Below are positions 53,669 through 62,668 of a DNA stretch of 64,000 nucleotides, in pieces. The stretch comes from Acidobacteriota bacterium (lineage in GTDB: Bacteria; Acidobacteriota; Terriglobia; Bryobacterales; Bryobacteraceae). Position 1 is the stretch's first letter; each line of letters starts with the position of its first letter. A program made the translations under genes and the position numbers. The stretch lies in assembly GCA_014584705.1 (NCBI GenBank), contig JACTMJ010000014.1, positions 124,001 to 188,000 on the forward strand, read 5' to 3'. The notes beneath the pieces were generated by a model. The model searched no databases. It had not been told where the DNA came from and saw nothing but the letters and a program-made list of their open reading frames with translations.

Positions 53669-55363
53669 ATGCTGAGAACCGTGAAAAGGGCCTCCCTGGG
53701 CATTGCGTTCCTCTTCGCGCTGCTGGCAGTTTCGCCTTCCGGCGCGCAAGACCTGCTTGAGATCATGCACTCGGAACTGATGCGCAACTACACCACCTTG
53801 CGGGAGAAGGGGGAGGTTAAGCCGTATTACCTATCCTATGAAGTCACTGATGTGCGGAACTTCGTCGTGGATGCCAGCCTGGGCGCGCTGCGCGTAAGCG
53901 ATTCCGGGCGACATCGCATCCTGGATACCAGCATCCGCGTGGGCGACGCGCAGTTCGACAATTATCATCGCGCTCGCGGTGGAATGCCTCGTTTCACCTC
54001 CGGCAGCGCTCTCCCGCAGGAGGATAGTGCCCCCCCTATCACGCGCATACTTTGGCGCGATACAGACCGCGCCTACCGTGCCGCGGTCGAACGCCTCACC
54101 CTCCTCAAGTCCACCAAGGAAGTGAAGGTTGAAGAGAAGGACCGCAGCCCCGATTTTTCGAGTGCTCCGGTTGTCCAAGACGTGCAGCCGCTGGCTACTC
54201 AGGCACTGGACCGTTCCGCATGGGAACCGCGCGTTCGAAAATGGTCCGCGCTCTTCGTGGGGAAGCGCGGCATCCTTACTTCGCAGGTCCGCATTACCGC
54301 CAGCGCCGACAACCGCTATTTCACGGATAGCGACGGAACGCGCGTCCGCCACGGCCGCTCCTTCGCGCGTCTGGTAGTGGGCGCGCAGGCCAAGGCGGCA
54401 AACGGCATGAATCTCGCGCTGGATCGTTCCTTTGAAGCCGAGAACGCCAATGGCTTGCCGAGCGACGCCGTCGTGGAAAAAGAGATCGTGAGCCTGATTT
54501 CAGAACTGCAGGCGCTGCTGGTCGCACCCGAAACCGAGCCTTTCGTGGGGCCCGCGATTCTTTCGGGCAGCGCCGCCGCCGTCTTCTTCCACGAGATCTT
54601 CGGCCACCGCATGGAGGGTCATCGCCAGAAGGACGAGGCCGAGGGCCAAACCTTTACGAACCAGGTGGGCCAGGCCGTGCTGCCCGCCTTCCTGAGCGTC
54701 ATCGCCGATCCGACGCGAAAGAAGTTTCAGAACCAGGATCTGATGGGCTGGTATGCCTATGACGACGAAGGCGTAAAGGCGCAGCGCGTGACACTGGTGG
54801 AGAACGGCATCCTCCGCAATTTCCTCATGTCCCGGTCCCCGATCGAAGGGTTCCCGAGTTCGAACGGGCATGGCCGTCGCGCACCCGGCGCGGAAGTCGT
54901 AAGCCGGCAATCGAATCTGATTGTAGCGGCCGCCCAGACCGTGCCGGAGAAGCGGCTTCGCGAGCTCCTGATTGAAGAAGTGAAGCGCCAGGTGAAGCCA
55001 TACGGTCTCTATTTCGACAAAGTCACGGGCGGATACACCACCACGGGCCGCACCGGCTTGCAGGCATTCAAGGTGATCCCGTTGGTAGTTTACCGCGTCT
55101 ACGCGGATGGCCGTCCCGACGAACTGGTGCGCGGGGTGGATATCGTCGGCACACCCCTGGCGAGTTTCGGGAAGATCGCCGCTGCCGCGGAGGGCGGAGA
55201 AGTATTCAATGGATATTGCGGTGCGGAATCCGGCAGTATTCCCGTCGCAGCTGTCTCACCGGCGCTACTGATCACGGAGATTGAAACGCAACGCAGCGCT
55301 AAAGCCGAAGACCGTCCGCCGTTGTTAAGCGAGCCACCCACCGCGGGAGGCGCATCCGAATGA
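53669..55363 (+). CDS. Exported TldD-like metalloprotease
   Basis: 564 residues. The N-terminus (MLRTVKRASLGIAFLFALLAV) is a signal peptide. HEIFGHRMEGHR from residue 308 is the zinc motif (HExxxH) of TldD/PmbA proteins, and the C-terminal half has GWYAYDDEGV, the PIEGFPSSNGHGRR motif and RQVKPYGLYFDKVTGGYTTT. Classical TldD is cytoplasmic and processes microcin B17 or DNA-gyrase-linked peptides; an exported form is unusual. Gene partners with the next one through ATGA at 55360. Confidence 0.88.
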   Translation: MLRTVKRASLGIAFLFALLAVSPSGAQDLLEIMHSELMRNYTTLREKGEVKPYYLSYEVTDVRNFVVDASLGALRVSDSGRHRILDTSIRVGDAQFDNYHRARGGMPRFTSGSALPQEDSAPPITRILWRDTDRAYRAAVERLTLLKSTKEVKVEEKDRSPDFSSAPVVQDVQPLATQALDRSAWEPRVRKWSALFVGKRGILTSQVRITASADNRYFTDSDGTRVRHGRSFARLVVGAQAKAANGMNLALDRSFEAENANGLPSDAVVEKEIVSLISELQALLVAPETEPFVGPAILSGSAAAVFFHEIFGHRMEGHRQKDEAEGQTFTNQVGQAVLPAFLSVIADPTRKKFQNQDLMGWYAYDDEGVKAQRVTLVENGILRNFLMSRSPIEGFPSSNGHGRRAPGAEVVSRQSNLIVAAAQTVPEKRLRELLIEEVKRQVKPYGLYFDKVTGGYTTTGRTGLQAFKVIPLVVYRVYADGRPDELVRGVDIVGTPLASFGKIAAAAEGGEVFNGYCGAESGSIPVAAVSPALLITEIETQRSAKAEDRPPLLSEPPTAGGASE

Positions 55364-57180
55364 TTCGGCTTCGACGATTCTCCCGTCGGCGAGCGATGTT
55401 TCGGCCACTGCTGCTCACTGCCGCCGCGGCATTGCTATTCCGCGCGGCTCCCTTGGCACTCGCCCAGGTAGCCCTTCCGCCCGCTGCTAAGGGAGATGAG
55501 AACTTGCGGGCCATGGTGCATGAAATCAACCGCTCCCGAGACCTGCGGATGATGGTGGGCACGCCCCTCTACTATCTGAACTACAACTTCGCCAGAGGCG
55601 ACGGCTTCCTGGTGGGCTATAGTCTGGGAGCCCTGATTAACCGGGGCGAGAGCCGTTTACGGCTTCCGCAAGTGAAAGCGCGCGTGGGAAGTTTCGAGAG
55701 CGACGATACCAACTTTCTGCTCTCCGGCATCTATCAAGGCACCCGTTTCGATGCGCAAAACTTCCCGATCGAGCCCGACTACCCGCTGATGCGGCGGGAT
55801 TGGTGGCTGCTCACCGACATGGCCTACAAAGGGTCCGTGCAAGCCTTCAATTACAAGAAGGCTTCCATGCAGAACCTGCGCCAGGAGCAAGAGTTCCCGG
55901 ACTTCACGCCCGGACCGGCCACCGTGATGGTGATGCCGGGTGAACCCGCGAACTTTGACAAATCGCGCTGGGAACGCGTCGGCCGGTCTCTCTCGGAAAT
56001 CTTTCTGCGCTACCCGACGATCCTCGACTCGCAGGTGCAATTCGGCTATTCGCGCGGCGTGGAGTATCAGGTGAATTCCGAGGGCGCCGTGGTCCGCCGG
56101 CCCTTCTCGATCGGTTTTCTCCGGGTGATCGCCAAGGGGAAGAGCGATCGAGGCGCCGAGATTTGGGACGGCGCGGAATTTCTCGGGTTCAAGGAATCTA
56201 ATTTCCCCAGCGATGCCGCACTCCATGAAGCGGTGACGAAACTGGCCGACGGAATCGTCGCGCGTCAGGCTGCCCCGCAAGGCGAGAGTTACATGGGTCC
56301 CGTCCTCTTTGAGGGTGTGGCAGCGCCGCAACTCACCGCGCAATTGATTGGCAGGCAGTTGTGGATTCCAAGGAAGCCGGTGACTGTGCCGAACCGTCCG
56401 CTCAACTGGCCGCGCCTCGAACTGGAAGGCCGCATCGGGACCCGAATCATCTCGGAGAATCTTACCGTTCGAGACGACCCCACAGCCACGTCGTTTCAAG
56501 GAAAACCGCTACTGGGTACTACGCTGATTGATCTCGAAGCGGTGAGGCCGGAGCCGCTCACGGTCATCAAGGATGGACGTCTGGAGACCATGTTCCGCAC
56601 GCGGACGCCCAGCGTTCCCGGCGAAGTCTCGAATGGCCGGGCGCGTCTCCATGGGCTGTTCGGAGCCGAACGCGGCGCGGCCAGCAATTTGTTCGTGGAG
56701 GCCCGCGAGTCCGTTCCCGAGAAGCAATTACGAGACAAGCTTTTGGAGATGGTGAAAGCGGCCAACAAGCCGTATGGCATCATTGTGCGCAAGCTCGATT
56801 TTCCTTCCGGGGGAGACCAGAACTCGCTGCGCGTCATCTTTAGCGGCAACGCCACGAATACAGGGAAGATCCCTGTAAGCCTGCCGCTGATGGTCTACCG
56901 GATTTATCCCGATGGCCGCGAGGAGTTGATTCGCGACGTCAATTTCCGGGAACTGGAGATCCGGGCGCTCCGGGACATCGTAGCCGGAGACACGCCGTAT
57001 GTTTTCGACTTTCTCGAAAATGGTGCGACTTTCGCCCCCATTGGAGTGGGCACCTATGTCGCGGAAACATCTGTCATCTGCCCATCTCTGCTGCTGGAAG
57101 AAGTGGAACTGGAGCCGATTCGCGTGGAGACCAGAACGGAGCCGCTGGTAGCGCCTCCGGCGCTTCCGGCTGTCAAATAG
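55360..57180 (+). CDS. Exported TldE/PmbA-like protein, partner of TldD
   Basis: 606 residues. An arginine-rich start (RRFSRRRAMFRPLLLTAAA) leads into a hydrophobic stretch and ALAQ, so it is likely exported. The protein has the PmbA/TldE fold marks (GKPLLGTTLIDLEAV, RTRTPSVPGEVSNGRARLHG, KPYGIIVRKLD). At the place of the zinc motif there is PQLTAQLIGRQLW, with no HExxxH. In the known TldD/TldE complex the TldE subunit lacks the metal, so this fits. It starts inside the stop of the first gene and probably forms the heterodimer with it. Confidence 0.85.
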   Translation: MIRLRRFSRRRAMFRPLLLTAAAALLFRAAPLALAQVALPPAAKGDENLRAMVHEINRSRDLRMMVGTPLYYLNYNFARGDGFLVGYSLGALINRGESRLRLPQVKARVGSFESDDTNFLLSGIYQGTRFDAQNFPIEPDYPLMRRDWWLLTDMAYKGSVQAFNYKKASMQNLRQEQEFPDFTPGPATVMVMPGEPANFDKSRWERVGRSLSEIFLRYPTILDSQVQFGYSRGVEYQVNSEGAVVRRPFSIGFLRVIAKGKSDRGAEIWDGAEFLGFKESNFPSDAALHEAVTKLADGIVARQAAPQGESYMGPVLFEGVAAPQLTAQLIGRQLWIPRKPVTVPNRPLNWPRLELEGRIGTRIISENLTVRDDPTATSFQGKPLLGTTLIDLEAVRPEPLTVIKDGRLETMFRTRTPSVPGEVSNGRARLHGLFGAERGAASNLFVEARESVPEKQLRDKLLEMVKAANKPYGIIVRKLDFPSGGDQNSLRVIFSGNATNTGKIPVSLPLMVYRIYPDGREELIRDVNFRELEIRALRDIVAGDTPYVFDFLENGATFAPIGVGTYVAETSVICPSLLLEEVELEPIRVETRTEPLVAPPALPAVK

Positions 57181-57207
57181 ATACCCGAAGCCAACGCGAA
57201 CACTGTC

Positions 57208-59517
57208 ATGCGCCTGCTAAGCCGTTACGTCCTGATCGAGTGCGTCCGGGGCACTGTGCTCGGTGTAACGCTCTTCACCTTTGTCCTCTTTCTGCAGCGT
57301 ATCGGCAAGCTTTTTGAGCCGATGGTGCGCGGCTCCGCTTCGCTCACCGATGTTGCCTGGCTCTTCGCGCTTGTCCTGCCGCCCGCCCTTACGTTTACGA
57401 TCCCCTTGGGCGTTCTGGTGGGCGTGCTCATTGGGCTTAGCCGTATGGCCTCCGACGGCGAAATTACGGCGATTCGAGCGAGCGGTGTCTCTGCCCGCCT
57501 GTTGCTGCGGCCGGTGCTGATCTTCGCGGGAATCACAACGCTGTTCACAGGCTTCGGCACCACGGTGCTCACTCCGGCGGCGATCAAGGAAACCTACCAC
57601 GTACTTAACCGCCTGATTGCGGACCAGCTTACCGCGGAGATCCAGCCGCGCATCTTCGAGGAGCAGTTTCCCGGCATGGTGCTCTACGTCGGGGATGTGA
57701 TTCCGGGGCCAACCGTTCGCTGGCGGAATGTGTTTATCGCCGACACCCGCCCGCCCGACGAGCGCGACGCCGCGAACCCGGACGGCAAGAGCAACGGCCC
57801 CCTCATCACCGTCGCGCGGGAGACCATCGCCACGCCGGACATCAAGAACAACCGCATCCAGCTTTCTCTGATTGATGGCACCACGCACGAGCCAGGCGAA
57901 ACGGACAACGAGTATTTCAACTCGTCCTTTCCGCGCAGCGAGCAAGTACTGGTGGCACAGCCTCCCAGGGAATTGCGCGCCAAGACCTACGCCGAAATGG
58001 ATATGGGCTCCCTGCGCCGGGAACTTGGCAATAATGTGGAAGCGCAGATCGAGTGGCACCAGCGGCTCGCCCTACCCTTCGCCTGTCTGCTGCTTTGCCT
58101 CATTGGCATGCCGCTCGGCGTCAGCACCCGGCGCGGCGGAAAGTCGACAGCCGTGGTGCTCACCGTGGCGCTTGCGTTTCTCTACTATGTGGGCCTTGTC
58201 ACCGCCGTCGGCCTCGCCCGAGGACAGACCATGCCCGCATGGCTGGCAATGTGGCTTCCCAACATCCTCTTTGGTCTCACCGGGATTGTCCTGATTATGC
58301 GGCTGGAACGGCCCGGCGACACCGATTGGATGACGCGCCTCCAGTTTCGCTGGAAATCGCTACTGGCTCGGATTCCCCGCCGCCGGAATGCCTCCGGATC
58401 TTTCTCGCTGCCGCAGATTCACATTCTGCCGCAGCTGATCGATACCGCCATCCTGAACAGCTTTCTGTTTTACTTCGGAGTCTTCCTGGCCAGCTTCGTG
58501 CTTCTCACGCATGTTTACACGTTCTTCGAACTGCTCAGCAGCATGATTAAGAACGACATAGCGATGTCGCGCATGTTCACGTACCTCTTCTTCCTCACGC
58601 CGCGCCTCATCTACGATGCGACTCCGATGAGCGTGCTCGTTGCGGTACTGGTGACTTTCGGCGTGATGACGAAGCACAACGAGGTAACTGCGTACCGCGC
58701 CTGCGGAGTAAGCGTCATCCGGCTGGCATTGCCGGTAATGTTGGCGAGCCTGATGCTCAGCCTCGCCCTCTTCGTCTTCGACTACTACTACGTGCCGGAG
58801 GCCAACCGCATTCAGGATGGTATTCGCCTTGAGATCAAGGGGCGTCCCGCGCAGACTTACCTCAACCCTGGCAAACAGTGGATTTACGGGGAGGGAGACC
58901 GGATCTACTATTACAAGTACTTTGACCCGGACAAGGCACAGATGCTGGACGTCTCGGTCTTCGAATTCGCGATGAATCCGTTCCGCATCCAGCGCCACAT
59001 GCGGGCCGAGTATGCGCAATGGGAGCCCAGCTTGCGGGCCTGGGTTTTCCATAAGGGCTGGATCCGCGACATCGATGGCGTCAAGGAAAAGCGGTTCTGG
59101 CGCTTTGACTTCGCTCCGATCCGCGAACTGAATGAACCGCCCGGATACTTCCTGAAAGAGGTGAAGCAGGATAAACAGATGAACTTCCGGGAACTCGATC
59201 GGTATATCGAGGATCTGCGGCAGAGCGGCTTCGATACCGTGCGGCTCCGCATCCAGCTCCACAAGAAGTTCTCCGTACCCCTGTTCGCCTTCATCATGTC
59301 GCTCATCTCGATTCCCTTTGCCTTCCTGGCCGGAAACCGGGGGGCGATGGCGGGAGTCGGCTTCAGCTTCGGAATCGCCATCGCATATTGGGTGGCAAAC
59401 TCCCTCTTTGAACAGGTGGGCAACCTGAATCAGCTTCCCGCCGTGGCTGCCGCCTGGGCTCCCGACGGGTTATTCCTGCTGGCCGGGGCCTACCTCATCA
59501 CGCGCATGCGAAGTTGA
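57208..59517 (+). CDS. LptF-LptG fusion, LPS export permease
   Basis: 769 residues. The first half (1 to about 385) is one LptF/LptG (YjgP/YjgQ) unit: RLLSRYVLIECVRGTVLG, an EITAIRASGVS loop, a periplasmic beta-jellyroll, then helices. The second half (about 410 to 769) is another: SFLFYFGVFLASFVLLTH, NEVTAYRACGVSVIRLALPV, a second jellyroll and GVGFSFGIAIAYWVANSL. LptF and LptG are normally separate genes and pair with LptB to lift lipopolysaccharide from the inner membrane. No LptB is in the window. The gene follows the TldE-like gene by 27 bases. Confidence 0.9.
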   Translation: MRLLSRYVLIECVRGTVLGVTLFTFVLFLQRIGKLFEPMVRGSASLTDVAWLFALVLPPALTFTIPLGVLVGVLIGLSRMASDGEITAIRASGVSARLLLRPVLIFAGITTLFTGFGTTVLTPAAIKETYHVLNRLIADQLTAEIQPRIFEEQFPGMVLYVGDVIPGPTVRWRNVFIADTRPPDERDAANPDGKSNGPLITVARETIATPDIKNNRIQLSLIDGTTHEPGETDNEYFNSSFPRSEQVLVAQPPRELRAKTYAEMDMGSLRRELGNNVEAQIEWHQRLALPFACLLLCLIGMPLGVSTRRGGKSTAVVLTVALAFLYYVGLVTAVGLARGQTMPAWLAMWLPNILFGLTGIVLIMRLERPGDTDWMTRLQFRWKSLLARIPRRRNASGSFSLPQIHILPQLIDTAILNSFLFYFGVFLASFVLLTHVYTFFELLSSMIKNDIAMSRMFTYLFFLTPRLIYDATPMSVLVAVLVTFGVMTKHNEVTAYRACGVSVIRLALPVMLASLMLSLALFVFDYYYVPEANRIQDGIRLEIKGRPAQTYLNPGKQWIYGEGDRIYYYKYFDPDKAQMLDVSVFEFAMNPFRIQRHMRAEYAQWEPSLRAWVFHKGWIRDIDGVKEKRFWRFDFAPIRELNEPPGYFLKEVKQDKQMNFRELDRYIEDLRQSGFDTVRLRIQLHKKFSVPLFAFIMSLISIPFAFLAGNRGAMAGVGFSFGIAIAYWVANSLFEQVGNLNQLPAVAAAWAPDGLFLLAGAYLITRMRS

Positions 59518-59572
59518 CACTGCGCCTGCCGCCCAAAGGCATGGTTCGAGATCCGCGCGAGAAGGTCTTTCG

Positions 59573-60433
59573 TCAGCGCAGATTCCGTTCCTTCAGGTAG
59601 CGCACCAGGCCCTCCGGATTGTCAGTGATTATCCCGTCGACATCCGCATCGATCAACCGTTGCCAATCCTCGGGATGATTGACGGTCCATGGCACGACCA
59701 TCAACCCTGCCGCATGCGCTTCCCGTACCTTCTCCGCGGTCACCAGTCGGAATTGGGGGGCAACCACGCGCACGTCACCCGCCTGTTTGGCGATCGCGAG
59801 AAATCCGTCCCCTTCCGCGCCAAACAGCGCGGCCCGCGGAATCTCCGGCGCAATCCGCCCCAACGCCCGCATCAGTCCGAAGTCGAAACTCTGCACCACC
59901 ACGCGCGTTTCCAGCTTGAACCGCCGAATTTCGTCGAGCACCATGCGGACATACTCGTCCGGGGGTGGCGTCAGCTCCGGTTTGGCCGGATTGCTCTTGA
60001 GCTCGACGTTGAAGTGAAAGTCTCCCATCGGTCCAAGCTCACGAAACACCTCCGCGAGTGTCGGCATCCGTGTTCCGGGGATCGCTCGCTGTTCGGGAAA
60101 TTCCGGATTCGCGGCCCAGCCGCAATCGAACTGCTTGATCTGGGCCACAGTCAACTGCCGGATGGCGCGCGGCAACTCCGCCGGACCCTTGCATATCGAG
60201 GGCTTGATCTCCAGATCGTGCGAAACCACGAGCACATTGTCCTTGGTGACGCCGATATCCAGCTCCACCAGATCCGCGCCCGCCTCAATGCCCTGGCGGA
60301 ACGCCGGGATCGTGTTTTCCGGCAACACCCAGCGCGCCCCGCGGTGACCCTCGACCAGAATCCGCCTCTTCCCCGAGGTATTCTGAGCGCCAAGAGAAAT
60401 TGCAATCACAAGAAAGAGCAGTATCCAACGCAT
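59573..60433 (-). CDS. Glycerophosphodiester phosphodiesterase (GDPD), exported
   Basis: 286 residues. Signal peptide LLFLVIAISLGAQ near residues 5-17. GHRGARWVLPENTIPAF holds the HRG and PENT motifs, VELDIGVTKDNVLVVSHD the metal Glu/Asp and second His. These place it in the GDPD family, which splits glycerophosphodiesters to glycerol-3-phosphate and alcohol. Periplasmic by signal. Convergent with the LptFG gene. Confidence 0.93.
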   Translation of the reverse strand: MRWILLFLVIAISLGAQNTSGKRRILVEGHRGARWVLPENTIPAFRQGIEAGADLVELDIGVTKDNVLVVSHDLEIKPSICKGPAELPRAIRQLTVAQIKQFDCGWAANPEFPEQRAIPGTRMPTLAEVFRELGPMGDFHFNVELKSNPAKPELTPPPDEYVRMVLDEIRRFKLETRVVVQSFDFGLMRALGRIAPEIPRAALFGAEGDGFLAIAKQAGDVRVVAPQFRLVTAEKVREAHAAGLMVVPWTVNHPEDWQRLIDADVDGIITDNPEGLVRYLKERNLR

Positions 60434-60576
60434 ATCGTCAGCGTAACCTGTATTTGGCGGGAAGCACCCGGATCAGGTAAAATAAGAGATTGCGGCTTTG
60501 GTCACGCGAGCGCTCGTGTGACCGGGCAACCGCCAGCGAAGCGATTTCGCGGGCAAACTTTCTTGAGGATCGGATT

Positions 60577-60807
60577 ATGGCCAAAGTTTGTGCAATCACC
60601 GGCAGAAAGCCGATGTCCGGGAACAACGTCTCCCACGCCAACAACAAGACGAAGCGGAAGTGGAATCCGAATCTTCACTGGAAGCGCTTTTGGGTGCCCA
60701 GTGAGAACCGGTTCGTGCGTCTGCGGGTCTCCGCGGCCGCCATGCGGAACATCGATAAGAAGGGCATTGAAAGCGTTCTCCGCGAAGCCGGCCTGTTGAA
60801 GAAATAG
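60577..60807 (+). CDS. rpmB: Ribosomal protein bL28
   Basis: 76 residues. [20 protein letters not shown] is the usual L28 start; [19 protein letters not shown] and [19 protein letters not shown] complete the family. The large-subunit protein is basic throughout. GAGGA lies upstream of the ATG at 60577. The strong hairpin at 60861 follows. Confidence 0.97.
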   Translation: MAKVCAITGRKPMSGNNVSHANNKTKRKWNPNLHWKRFWVPSENRFVRLRVSAAAMRNIDKKGIESVLREAGLLKK

Positions 60808-60860
60808 GCGACATCAGTAATCAGGACCGCCGGTCCGCGCTCGCGTCAACCGGCAAGACA

Positions 60861-60912
60861 ATCGGGGTTCCGGGTCTTCCACCTTCTTCCTTCGTGGATC
60901 CGGAGCCCCGAT
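60861..60912 (+). terminator. Likely terminator after rpmB
   Basis: Inverted repeat ATCGGGGTTCCGG (60861-60873) with CCGGAGCCCCGAT (60900-60912), 12 of 13 pairs. The long loop has an inner CCAC/GTGG pair, and TTTACATTT follows. It ends rpmB, 53 bases after the stop. Confidence 0.65.
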
Positions 60913-60943
60913 TTACATTTGCGGTTGCAAATGCCGATTCCCG

Positions 60944-62182
60944 TCAGCGGGCGGCCTGCATCTCCCGCGCTACGCGTTCATTCGCGCTCATCACCCGCAG
61001 CAGGTTTTCCCCGTAGATCTTCTGGATGTCGCTTTGCGAGTATCCCCGCTCGAGCAAGGCGCGCGTCAGGTTCGGCCACATGGAAACGTCGGAAAGCCCT
61101 ACCGGCACGCAGCCCACTCCGTCGAAATCGCTGCCAATCCCGACGGCATCCACGCCCGCAATCTGAACCACATGGTCAATGTGAGCCACGACGTCCTCGA
61201 TCGTCGCGGGTACGGGCGGAAACTCCCGCTGGACCTCGCGGATCGCGGTCTGCCTCGCTTCTCGAAGGCCTCTGGGGTCGTTCTTGTGCTTCTCTTCAAC
61301 CTCGAGCACCTTGGCGGCAATCCGGGCCTGGGACGCCGCGGAAGCGTCGGCTGATTTCTGTGAAAGGAACTGGCAGGCAAAGTTAATCTGAATGACACCG
61401 CCCTTCCGGGCCAGCGCCACAATCATTTCGTCCGTCATGTTGCGGGGCACATTGGCAAGGGCGCGGGCGGAGGAATGCGATGCAAATGGCGGCGCCTTGC
61501 TGACGCGAATCACATCCCAGAACGCGGCGTCGGAGACGTGCGAGATATCCACCATCATCCCAAGGCGGTTCATCTCCGCCACCACTTTCTCTCCAAACGG
61601 CGTCAACCCGTCGTGTGGTTTGCTTCCGTCTCCGGAGGAATCGGCCCAGTTATTGGAATTGGAATGGGTGAGGGTCATGTAACGGACACCCTCGTCATAG
61701 AAACGTCGCAGCAACCGCAAACTGTCCTCGATGGCGTGGCCGCCCTCAATACCCATGAGCGCGGCAATCTTCCCCTGCCGGTGCGCGTCGCGAATTCCCT
61801 GAGCCGTGGTGGCGAACTGAAAATCGTTGGGGTAGCGTTCGACGATGTCGTGCTTCACCGTGTCAATCATTTCGAGCGCGCGATGGGCGGAGCGATTGCC
61901 TTTCACGTAGGAGGCGGCGACGTAGACGGCGAAGAATTGCGCGGCCATACCGCCCTTCTTCATCCGCGGCAGATCGGTGTGGCGTTTGGGATCCGCTTTG
62001 CCGATGTCGCTGCCTGCCACAGTAAAGCTCGTGACGTCGTTGTGCGTGTCGATCAGAATGGCCGACCGGTGTACACGCTCGACTTCGGCGTCGGAAACGG
62101 AGCGCCGGGCCGCCGCGCCCGCTTGCGCGAGCAGCGCCGGCGCGCACAGCGTCAGTGAGAGGACGAAAGGGAGTATACGCAT
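60944..62182 (-). CDS. Membrane dipeptidase (peptidase M19), exported
   Basis: 412 residues from the ATG at 62182, which starts a signal peptide (MRILPFVLSLTLCAPALLAQ). LIDTHNDVTSF gives the first His-x-Asp zinc pair, LMGIEGGHAIED the bridging Glu, TLTHSNSNNWADSSG and DISHVSDAAFW the other zinc histidines. The family cleaves dipeptides and is also known from beta-lactam-inactivating renal dipeptidase. Upstream ORF extension to 62593 is antisense to the S4 protein and is not used. Confidence 0.93.
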   Translation of the reverse strand: MRILPFVLSLTLCAPALLAQAGAAARRSVSDAEVERVHRSAILIDTHNDVTSFTVAGSDIGKADPKRHTDLPRMKKGGMAAQFFAVYVAASYVKGNRSAHRALEMIDTVKHDIVERYPNDFQFATTAQGIRDAHRQGKIAALMGIEGGHAIEDSLRLLRRFYDEGVRYMTLTHSNSNNWADSSGDGSKPHDGLTPFGEKVVAEMNRLGMMVDISHVSDAAFWDVIRVSKAPPFASHSSARALANVPRNMTDEMIVALARKGGVIQINFACQFLSQKSADASAASQARIAAKVLEVEEKHKNDPRGLREARQTAIREVQREFPPVPATIEDVVAHIDHVVQIAGVDAVGIGSDFDGVGCVPVGLSDVSMWPNLTRALLERGYSQSDIQKIYGENLLRVMSANERVAREMQAAR

Positions 62183-62287
62183 CGAATTCCTCGGCCGGAG
62201 TTGGGATAATCCGATTGTATCGGTCCAGCCCTCCGCCGCAAGCACGGAGAATTGGCGGAGAGATTCAAGCGGAGCGAGTGCGAAAGG

Positions 62288-62668
62288 ATGATGGGCGTGC
62301 GGATGGATAAGTGGCTCTGGGCGGCCCGGTTCTTCAAAACGAGGGCCCTCGCCGCGCGAGCTTGTGACTTGGGTCGCGTGCGCGCCAACGGAATTGCCGC
62401 CAAACCCGCCCGCGAGGTCCGCGGCGGAGACCGGCTGGAGATTGAGACTCCCGGCGGCCGGTTCGAAGTAGAGGTCCTGCAACTGAGCGAGGTACGGGGG
62501 CCGGCCGCAGTGGCACAAACCATGTTTCATGAAACCGAAGACAGCCGCGCACTTCGGGCAAAACTGGCGGAAGAGAAAAAGTCCCTTCCCCATTTCGATT
62601 TCGGATCGGAGGGCCGCCCCTCAAAACGGGATCGCCGCGACTTGAACCGCCTGCGGGGCCGCGGCTAG
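62288..62668 (+). CDS. hslR: S4-domain RNA-binding protein, Hsp15-like
   Basis: 126 residues. MDKWLWAARFFKTRALAARA opens the Hsp15 S4 domain, then VRANGIAAKPAREVRGGDRLEI, and a basic C-terminus. Hsp15 (HslR) binds stalled 50S subunits with attached peptidyl-tRNA. The start is uncertain: ATGs at 62288, 62291 and 62303 are in frame; 62303 begins the conserved MDKWLW. It ends by sharing the CTAG at 62665-62668 with the stop of the opposite ftsK-like gene. Confidence 0.85.
   Translation: MMGVRMDKWLWAARFFKTRALAARACDLGRVRANGIAAKPAREVRGGDRLEIETPGGRFEVEVLQLSEVRGPAAVAQTMFHETEDSRALRAKLAEEKKSLPHFDFGSEGRPSKRDRRDLNRLRGRG

Noticed and set aside
62183-62593. N-terminal extension of the dipeptidase frame
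   Set aside because: The extra 137 codons are antisense to the S4/Hsp15 gene; the signal peptide starts at 62182.
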